The notes beneath the pieces are model-generated. The model was not told the origin of the DNA. It saw only the letters and a list, made by a program, of their open reading frames with translations, and ran no database searches. The position numbers and the translations under genes are program-made. 52,549 nucleotides of DNA, from NCBI GenBank assembly GCA_937922925.1, contig CALAKU010000055.1, forward strand, positions 1 to 52,549, written 5' to 3'. Positions 26,159-34,300 of the stretch are shown here, in pieces. Position 1 is the stretch's first letter; each line of letters opens with the position of its first letter. Origin of the DNA: an uncultured Arenicella sp. Lineage in GTDB: Bacteria; Pseudomonadota; Gammaproteobacteria; Arenicellales; Arenicellaceae.

Positions 26159-27652
26159 TTAGGTTTTTATAAATGGATAAATTTCAGCCAGTAACTTCGA
26201 CTTACCGTGCTCAACCACCACGCGCGCATGATGACGATTTAAGTCTCGGGGTCGTTTAACACCGCAAGAATTCGCAATAATTCGAATTTCTTTTTCAAGG
26301 TTCTTCAGGTAGTGAGCCACTCTTTTCTGCTTATCCTCAACGACCAGCCCACGCTGCAATTCTTTATCGTGGGTTGTGATACCCGTTGGGCAAGTATTCT
26401 TATTGCACTGCAAGGCCTGGATACATCCCAATGCAAACATTGCGCCTCGCGCGGTGGAGACAAAATCCGTTCCAACGCATAAAGCCCAAGCAACTTCGGT
26501 GGGATTAATCATCTTACCCGATGCGTTTACCTTAATACGATCGCGCAGCCCATGCTGGTTTAGTTTATCAATCACCATGGGCAGGCTTTCACGTATTGGC
26601 AGCCCCATGTCGTCCATTAACGACATAGGCGCAGCGCCTGTGCCACCGTCAGCACTGTCGACCGAGATAAAGTCTGGTGCAAATTCTAATCCACGCGAAT
26701 TGATTAACTCGAACAACTCATCGAGCCACTCTGGGCTGGACACCACCGCCTTAAAGCCCGTTGGCCGGCCTGATACTCGTCGCACTCGATGTATCATGTC
26801 CAGTAAATCACTATTGTTGTTCAGTTCGAAATGACGATTGGGGCTATTCGCCGCTTGCCCGGGTTTCAGCCCCCTTATCTCAGCAATTTCTTCGGTGACT
26901 TTTTCGGCAGGCAACATGCCGCCTTTGCCGGGCTTAGCGCCTTGGCTCAACTTGATTTCAATCATCTTGACTGAATCATGCTCGGCGATCTTTTTGAGCT
27001 TTTGCTCGCTCAAATTACCCTCATCGTCACGAACACCGAATTTTCCGGTGCCCATTTGAAAGACAATGTCGCACCCGCCTTCAAGGTGAAATGGTGAGAG
27101 CCCACCTTCGCCAGTATTCAACCAGCAGCCGGCTTTGTTGGCACCATACGATAAGGCCTTTACAGCCGGCTTCGAAATGGCGCCATAACTCATCCCAGAA
27201 ATATTAACGATTGCTGAAGTGGTATACGGTTTGTCGCAATATCCATCGCCCAAGGTAATGGGCCTTGGCGGAAGGGCTTCGTCTGTCAATGGTGGGAAAG
27301 GTGAATTGACAAACATCACCGTACCCTCGGGGCGCAAGTCTCGGCTGGAACCAAAGGCAACGGTGCTGTCAATGTTTTTTGCCGCTCGATAAACCCAAGT
27401 GCGCTGCGCACGATTGAACGGCATCTCCTCTCGGTCCATAGCAAAAAAGTATTGCCGAAAAAATTCACCAAGATGCTCAAAGAAATAGCGAAAACGGCCT
27501 ATGACTGGATAGTTACGTCTAACGGTATGTTCCTTTTGTGTGACATCGATCAAATAAAGAACAATGAGCACTGCCAAAGCCAGTCCAATTAAAAAAACAA
27601 AGAGAATGACAGAATACGTCAAAAAAGCTTTAGCAAATTCAGCCATGAGCAT
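26159..27652 (-). CDS. FMN-binding glutamate synthase family protein, membrane-anchored
   Basis: A protein of 497 residues with an N-terminal transmembrane helix (about 13-34) followed by the TIM-barrel domain of the glutamate synthase large subunit. Diagnostic blocks: ISGMSYGAISKPAV, NTGEGGLSPFH, KLSQGAKPGKGG, DSADGGTGAAP, and a C-terminal cysteine cluster (CIQALQCNKNTCPTGI) that in GltB binds a 3Fe-4S centre. The amidotransferase and gltD partners are missing, so it is unlikely to make glutamate in the classical way. The acceptor is unknown. Probably co-transcribed with mmsA. Confidence 0.87.
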   Translation of the reverse strand: MLMAEFAKAFLTYSVILFVFLIGLALAVLIVLYLIDVTQKEHTVRRNYPVIGRFRYFFEHLGEFFRQYFFAMDREEMPFNRAQRTWVYRAAKNIDSTVAFGSSRDLRPEGTVMFVNSPFPPLTDEALPPRPITLGDGYCDKPYTTSAIVNISGMSYGAISKPAVKALSYGANKAGCWLNTGEGGLSPFHLEGGCDIVFQMGTGKFGVRDDEGNLSEQKLKKIAEHDSVKMIEIKLSQGAKPGKGGMLPAEKVTEEIAEIRGLKPGQAANSPNRHFELNNNSDLLDMIHRVRRVSGRPTGFKAVVSSPEWLDELFELINSRGLEFAPDFISVDSADGGTGAAPMSLMDDMGLPIRESLPMVIDKLNQHGLRDRIKVNASGKMINPTEVAWALCVGTDFVSTARGAMFALGCIQALQCNKNTCPTGITTHDKELQRGLVVEDKQKRVAHYLKNLEKEIRIIANSCGVKRPRDLNRHHARVVVEHGKSKLLAEIYPFIKT

Positions 27653-28045
27653 TTTGCTCCAATAGAGAATAATTAAATCCAGACAAGCTTATGTTCACTA
27701 GCGAAGTCATGCAAGCCATTCCTAATCAGTCAGTTTCGCAGCAAAATAATCCTCAGATTCAGCAAATAACACCTTGTGCTGTAAGGCCTGCCATAAAGTC
27801 ACACTGTATTTTTTGTGTCAGAACCAACAAAGCGAGTTTACGATTCGATTAAGTCGGGTTTAAAGACTTATAGTGAGCAATCACTTAAGTGTCCACAAAA
27901 GAAGTGCTGTTTTCGAGATATGGCTTATAGGCTTAGCTTACAATCGGATGTTAATCTATCCATGCAATCAAGTTTTGTCATGCTTCTATCAAAGTTGTAG
28001 CCACACAAACTTGCAAAGCTCCCGCCAATCGGAACAGCCTTCAAT
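27653..28045. other. Intergenic region between divergent genes
   Basis: 393 bases separate the divergent glutamate-synthase-family gene and the hybrid kinase gene, so promoters for both should lie here. I see no convincing -35/-10 pair, no terminator and no RNA gene. A 53-codon open frame at 27691-27852 has no ribosome site and is not called. Confidence 0.5.
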
Positions 28046-31000
28046 ATGCACTTTAGAGTTTTAAAATTTTTAGTGTTGCTCACCTTGTTGCCAAAGTTAG
28101 CCGTGGCGGATTTATCCCCGAATGAAGAAGAAAGACAGTGCCTTGCTATCGATGGCACCCTGTCTAAGACCGAGCTTAATTCATACCTTTATCACTACTT
28201 AGATTCCTTAAAGCACATTACATCAGCAAACGCTGATCAGGGCATCACCCTAAATGAAGTGATTACCCAAGCCCAATTTGCTCGCTTGGCCGATTCAGAC
28301 AAGCAAACGACGCCTGGCGAAAACATTAGCCATTGGTTCTATTTTTGCCTGCACAATCAGGCCAAAGACACACAAAATTTAGTATTAACTGTTGGCCCAT
28401 CCACTCTCTCGCAAGTCGATTTTTATCCAGCAAAATCAGTCCTGCCCTACTTTAAAACTGGCAGTACAAAAGACTTAGGCTCGCGTGATATTCCAAACGT
28501 TGGTTTCGGGTTTAGAATCGAACTAGCAGCAAACGAAAAACAAGCCTTTTATTTTCGTCTCAATACCACTGGATATCCGTTTTACCGTCGCGCCAACATA
28601 GCAGACAACCCGTTTTTTACGGCCAGCTTGTGGCATGGGAGCCACTTCGATGAGCAGAACGCCAAAGAAGAAAATCAGCTTGGAATCATTATTGGCGTAT
28701 TTTTATCGCTGCTGTTGTACAACTTATTACTGTTTTTCTCCGCCAAGCAATGGGCACCGTTAATCCACTCGGCCTTGATCTTGAACGTTTTTATCGCTTT
28801 CTTAGCACTAAAAGGCCAGATTGCGCTGTATGCGCCAACAGGCTATGCCGTGTTTAATAACCTAGTTGTTATCGTTACGTATCCGCTGAGTTTTTTGCTC
28901 GCGGCGCTGTTTTTAAGAGCGTTTATAAAGCTCAAAAATTACCCAACATTAAATCTACTAGCCAACGTTGCGCTTGTCCTTGCCGTGCCAATTCTTGTTC
29001 TGGCCTACGCTTATGACTCCGCGCTGTTCGCGCAACTATGTGATTTACTAGCCATACTGGTTTTTGCCTATTTTGGCATCTTTGTACCCATATATACCTT
29101 TATTAAGGACCGCTTAGTGCTAGCCAAATATGTACTAATTACGCTAGCTCCCGTGCTCTTAGTGCTGGTTGATCGAGCTTTGTTTGGTTTTGGATTAAGC
29201 GAACAGTACTTCGTTCCTTACAAAATTGTGACGGCGGCGATGCTCGCTTTGATTACGCAGTCGTACTTCATGGGCCTAATTTCCTATCAAGAAAAACAAA
29301 GCGTCTTACAAAAAGCAAACGAGCAACTGAATGAGTCGAATCGCTTAAAACGTGACTACAATAAGCAGCTTGAAAAGGAATTGGATCAAAAAACCGCCGA
29401 CATTCGTTCTATGAATGCCGATTTAGAAGCACAGGCTCAAAAGCTGATTAAGATGGATGAATCCAAGTCAAAGTTCTTTGCCAATATCAGCCATGAATTC
29501 AGAACGCCTCTAACGCTAATTGAGGGCCCTCTGAATAGTCTCTTAGATAGACAGAACTACCCCGACAAAGATCTGATCAGTGGTGTGGTGAAACACTCCA
29601 ACTCTTTGAAGGGGCTAATAGACCAAATTCTGCTGCTGAGCGAACTGGATGAGAATTCCTTAGAGATAAAAGCCTCTGAATTAAATGTGGTGCAAACCGT
29701 TCGGGAATTCGTCGCCCAATTTGAAAGTCTGTTCTCGCAAAAAGGATTGTCACTAAGATGCCAATCCGAACGCCCAGAAATTTACGCTTATATTGACCCC
29801 GATAAACTACAGCTAATCATAAATAACTTGTTGAACAATGCTTTTAAGTTCACACAAGCTCCGGGACAAGTAACGGTAACCATCGACACAACGGCTAAGA
29901 CCACCACGCAACGAGACTTTACCAGCGACGAATACGTACATATTTCGGTCACCGATACTGGCCACGGCATACCGGCCGACGAAGTTGATCATGTATTTGG
30001 TCGCTATTTTCAATCGTCAACATCCCACTTATCGGATACCGGCGTTGGCACGGGTATAGGCTTAGCATTGGTGAAAGAGCTCGTCGAGTTACATGCTGGT
30101 GACGTTAAAGTCGAAAGCCGTTATCAAGGAGACGTTGGCACAAGTGAGTCTGGTACGGCGTTTCACCTTACTTTGCCATTAGGTCGCGCGCATCTGAGCG
30201 ACAACGAGATCATTAGTGACACAAACCTAAATCAAGCGCGCCCGCAGCAGATTCAACTATCTGCTTCGAGTGGAGATTTGGAAATCGAGCCTATTCAGCC
30301 TAAAAAAGCAGGGGCTGCTACCGTTTTGATCGTTGATGACAACGAAGACATGCGGCGACATATAAGGCAGCTGCTAGAGCCAAGCTACCACACCGTTACC
30401 GCGGCCGATGGTGTGCTTGCTGAAAAAGCCATAAAGCAACAACTGCCCGATTTAATCGTCACCGATTTAATGATGCCCAATCGCAACGGTTTGGAGTTCG
30501 TACAAAGCATTAGACAACAACAGCGGTTAAGTAATATCCCTATTATTATGCTGACTGCACGCGCAGGCATGCGCGACAGAATTAAAGGATTGATGGCGTC
30601 AGTGGATGATTATTTGGTAAAGCCGTTTAATGGTATTGAACTCAAGCTTAGAATTAAAAATCTATTGAATAAGCAGGCCCAATTTAAGGCGTTTTATCAA
30701 ACCATTACGCCATCAAACGAAGTAAATAGTGATGAAGCGGTAAGCTATTTAACCAAAGTAAGAAAGACGGTGAATCAACGCCTGCAAGACCCTGACTTCG
30801 GAGTTGACGAATTAGCGCGGGCCTTACATGTGAGTGAAGCCACCCTACGCAGAAGACTTAGCGAACAAGCGAATTTTACGCCGGCGGCCTTCATTCGGCA
30901 CTGCCGCTTAGAAAAAGCAAGGCAGCTTTGTCAGACCGGACAAATGCGCAGTATCGAGGAGTTGGCCCTCACTGTTGGCTTTAAGAAAGCGAGTTATTTC

Positions 31001-31051
31001 TCTCGTCTCTACGAAAAAACGTTTAATCAAAAACTGGAGCTTCGTTTTTAA
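28046..31051 (+). CDS. Hybrid sensor histidine kinase/response regulator with 7TMR-DISM sensor and AraC-type DNA-binding domain
   Basis: One-polypeptide two-component system, 1001 residues. A signal peptide (about 1-21) is followed by a periplasmic 7TMR-DISM extracellular domain (about 40-205) and seven hydrophobic helices (about 212-410). A coiled coil runs to about 475. The HisKA domain has phospho-acceptor His483 in ISHEFRTPLTL; the HATPase domain has NNLLNNAFKFT, DTGHGI and GVGTGIGLALV. The receiver domain has VLIVDDNED, Asp807 in VTDLMMPN and Lys in YLVKPF. A C-terminal AraC-type double helix-turn-helix covers about 905-1001. It can therefore sense at the envelope and bind DNA itself. 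Its DNA target is unknown; the giant adhesin gene 320 bases downstream is the obvious candidate. Confidence 0.93.
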   Translation: MHFRVLKFLVLLTLLPKLAVADLSPNEEERQCLAIDGTLSKTELNSYLYHYLDSLKHITSANADQGITLNEVITQAQFARLADSDKQTTPGENISHWFYFCLHNQAKDTQNLVLTVGPSTLSQVDFYPAKSVLPYFKTGSTKDLGSRDIPNVGFGFRIELAANEKQAFYFRLNTTGYPFYRRANIADNPFFTASLWHGSHFDEQNAKEENQLGIIIGVFLSLLLYNLLLFFSAKQWAPLIHSALILNVFIAFLALKGQIALYAPTGYAVFNNLVVIVTYPLSFLLAALFLRAFIKLKNYPTLNLLANVALVLAVPILVLAYAYDSALFAQLCDLLAILVFAYFGIFVPIYTFIKDRLVLAKYVLITLAPVLLVLVDRALFGFGLSEQYFVPYKIVTAAMLALITQSYFMGLISYQEKQSVLQKANEQLNESNRLKRDYNKQLEKELDQKTADIRSMNADLEAQAQKLIKMDESKSKFFANISHEFRTPLTLIEGPLNSLLDRQNYPDKDLISGVVKHSNSLKGLIDQILLLSELDENSLEIKASELNVVQTVREFVAQFESLFSQKGLSLRCQSERPEIYAYIDPDKLQLIINNLLNNAFKFTQAPGQVTVTIDTTAKTTTQRDFTSDEYVHISVTDTGHGIPADEVDHVFGRYFQSSTSHLSDTGVGTGIGLALVKELVELHAGDVKVESRYQGDVGTSESGTAFHLTLPLGRAHLSDNEIISDTNLNQARPQQIQLSASSGDLEIEPIQPKKAGAATVLIVDDNEDMRRHIRQLLEPSYHTVTAADGVLAEKAIKQQLPDLIVTDLMMPNRNGLEFVQSIRQQQRLSNIPIIMLTARAGMRDRIKGLMASVDDYLVKPFNGIELKLRIKNLLNKQAQFKAFYQTITPSNEVNSDEAVSYLTKVRKTVNQRLQDPDFGVDELARALHVSEATLRRRLSEQANFTPAAFIRHCRLEKARQLCQTGQMRSIEELALTVGFKKASYFSRLYEKTFNQKLELRF

Positions 31052-31370
31052 ACAGTAACGGCCGATGGCTCCAGTCGCACCCGCACTCCTATTGAAGCCA
31101 CAAACCTTTCATCTTTCGGCACAAACCCGTCAGATACCCGCCTAGCCATACCTATCACGCCAACGCCAATATAGGATTGCTTCCCACCAAATGGCTGAAC
31201 GTTTAGGACACCCTACCCGAAACGGTTCCGCATCAGACCCACGCGTGGTGATTGACGTTTTGCGCCATTCAATTCCCCCCACCCGCTGATCGGAACTTTC
31301 GAGTTCAATGTCTTAGATAAGCCTGATTCACAATAAGACAGCACAAGACACTTTGGGTCTAGGGATGCAA
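31052..31370. other. Intergenic region between sensor kinase and adhesin
   Basis: 319 bases with no gene seen. There is no clear terminator after the kinase. A GGAACTT at 31292-31298 matches the -35 of envelope-stress sigma factor E promoters, but no -10 at the right spacing is visible. The adhesin ribosome site AGGG (31361-31364) is at the right edge. Confidence 0.5.
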
Positions 31371-34300
31371 ATGAAATTACGTACAAATCAAAGTGCTCAA
31401 AATGGCACTTTTTTCTCTCATCGGGTTGAAAACAAGCAACGAACAACAAGTCACCTTGCCATTAAAGGATTTATATTGATGGGTATAGGGCTTATCTCGA
31501 CAAATTTACATGCACAGCTGGATGCCAACGATAACTTTATCTCCGGTAATGAAAATATCGTTGATGAGTTTTCTTTTTATAACCAGGTCGGGGGCGACGG
31601 AAACGAGGTGCTCGACTCAGACAACAACACCGTTGCTGGAGACGGTAATTCACTGGCGCAAGACAGCGATAACAACACGGTATCAGGGCTAGAAAATCAG
31701 CTAATTACCTCGTCGAGAAACCAGGTTTCAGGTGAACAAAACACCCTAGAGAATGCCGTTGACAATACCGTGTCGGGAAATACAAATAACATCATTGATT
31801 CGACCGACAACAGTGTTGCTGGAGACGGGAATCAATTAGAAGGCTCAGAGGGTAATTCTGTTACCGGCTTAGAAAATGCGCTAAACGACGCTCAATTCAA
31901 CGACGTCTCTGGCGAATCTAATGACCTAGAAGGTTCCGACAATAATAACGTTTCTGGCCTTTTCAACGAACTAAGTGAATCTGATGCGAACAATGTTACA
32001 GGCAGCAACCATGTGCTTGAAACTTCTTTATTTAATTCAGTCGCGGGTCAAGAAAATCAATTACAAGACTCTGAGAACAATTCTGTAATCGGCTTGGAAA
32101 ACAACCTCACAGACTCGGACTTCAATCAAGTTGGCGGATTCAGCAACAACATTGACGAATCTTTCAGTAATACCGTGGGCGGTGAGAACAACACCCTTGA
32201 AACGTCTGATTCGAACTCGGTCGATGGCGAGAGCAATTCTCTAGTTGATTCAAACCGAAATTCAGTTGCTGGCACAACTAATGACCTGCTAGGGACCATC
32301 GACAGCACCGTAGTTGGTAATGAAAATAGTTTGGTCAATACGAGCAGTAATAGCGTTTCAGGAAATGCCAACAGCGTCACAGGCGGCACCGGTAACAATG
32401 TAACTGGCGCAGGTAACGCGATGACAAATTCGGATTCCAATCAAGTCGCCGGTCTCACCAACGTGTTAGACGACTCTGATCGCAATTCCGTAACGGGGTT
32501 CTCAAATCAACTCACCGCATCAAATAACAGCAGCGTCAGCGGCAATAGCAACTCGCTGAATCAATCAACACGCAGCACCGTCTCGGGCTTCGGCAACGAA
32601 CTAGATCAAGGCAACGACAACTCGGTTGCCGGTGTTGTTAATCAACTTAATAGCACCAGCAACAATAGTGTATCGGGCGGAGCCAACACGATTACGGGAG
32701 GCTCAAGTAACAACGTCTCCGGCGATATGAATGAGCTTACGGATTCCGTAGCAAATCAAGTGGCTGGCACGAATAATGAACTAGAGAACGGTCAAAACAA
32801 TACCGTTTCTGGTGAAGCGAATAGCGTCAACAACAGCAACGACAACACAGTGGCTGGCGATCAAAACAGTTTACTTGCTGAATCTGACCGAAATTCAATA
32901 TCAGGCCAAAGTAACCAGTTAAACAACAGCGATGATAATAGTGTAACTGGTAACTTAAATAGCCTTATCAATGGTGCCGATCGCAATTTGGTCGCGGGCG
33001 ATACTAATTCTCTTAACGATAGCGACGACAACCAAGTTTCTGGGCAAAACAATAGTTTGACAGAATCGGACGCCAATACGGTCAGCGGCACTGACAATGT
33101 TCTTGCTGACGGAAGCGATTTTAATGTCGTCTCGGGCGATAGTAATAATCTCTCCGAATCGATCGGCAACTCAGTGTCAGGCATGTCAAACGAATTAGAC
33201 TCGTCCTCAGGAAATGTCATCAGCGGTTTAGGCAATCAGTTAGAGGACTCGGCTGGAAACGTCGTCTCCGGATTGGCAAACCAACTGGACTCATCACTTG
33301 GGAATTCGGTAAGCGGCGCAGTTAACCAACTCGAAAACGCAGCGGGAAACTCGGTTTCAGGAGCGCTAAATGAATTGATAGATTCCTCTGCGAATACGGT
33401 GAGCGGCGTGAGCAACCAACTCAACGATTCAATCAGCAACGCCGTAAACGGCAGCAATAACACACTATCCGGTTCAGATAATAATCAAGTGTCCGGACTC
33501 GCGAATGATCTTCAAGAAGCTGATAACAACTCGGTAGTTGGCGACACAAATAGTGTTAGCGAAGCTGACAACAATATCATTGGCGGTAGCAATAACTCAC
33601 TTGTGCTAGGCAGCAATAACAATAATGTTTCAGGTGATTCAAACTCGCTTTCGGAATCAACCGACAATTCGGTAGTCGGCTCAGAGAATGCCTTGGATGA
33701 TGCGGCTAATAATCAAGTCGCTGGTATCGAAAACGCACTTGAAGGCGCAGATAACAATACCGTTGGCGGCGATAACAACACCGTAACAGACTCTGATAAC
33801 AATAGCGTTTCAGGTTCAGACAATGACCTAAACACCTTTGCCAATGACAATCAGGTCGCGGGCGAGAGCAATACCATTGTTTCTGGTGATGCCAACAGCG
33901 TCGCTGGTGATAGCAACACATTGACCGGCGGCGATACCGATAACAACAGTGTGGTCGGCTCTGAGAATACTTTAGAGGATTCAGCTAACAATCAAGTCGC
34001 TGGTATCGACAATGCACTCGAAGACGCGGGCAATAATACGGTGAGCGGCGACAACAATAATCTCATAGATGCTGATAGCAATGCTGTTGCTGGTGCCAAT
34101 AATCAGCTTGTCGACGAAAGTAGTTTTAATGATGTGTCAGGCGAGAGTAATTCGCTCTCTTTATCACAAGCAAACTCAGTATCGGGCATAGAGAATTCGC
34201 TTGAATTAGCAAGTGGGAACAGTGTCAGTGGCGTAGGAAACAATCTGCTTCAGTCCGATGTAAACGACGTTTCCGGTATCGAAAACACACTCGAAGAAGC

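Noticed and set aside
27691-27852. 53-codon open frame with three cysteines between the glutamate-synthase-like gene and the hybrid kinase
   Set aside because: No ribosome-binding site, no recognisable domain and a length easily reached by chance.
31292-31298. GGAACTT resembling a sigma E -35 upstream of the adhesin
   Set aside because: No TC-containing -10 occurs at the usual 15-17 base spacing; the nearest TCTTA is only 12 bases away.
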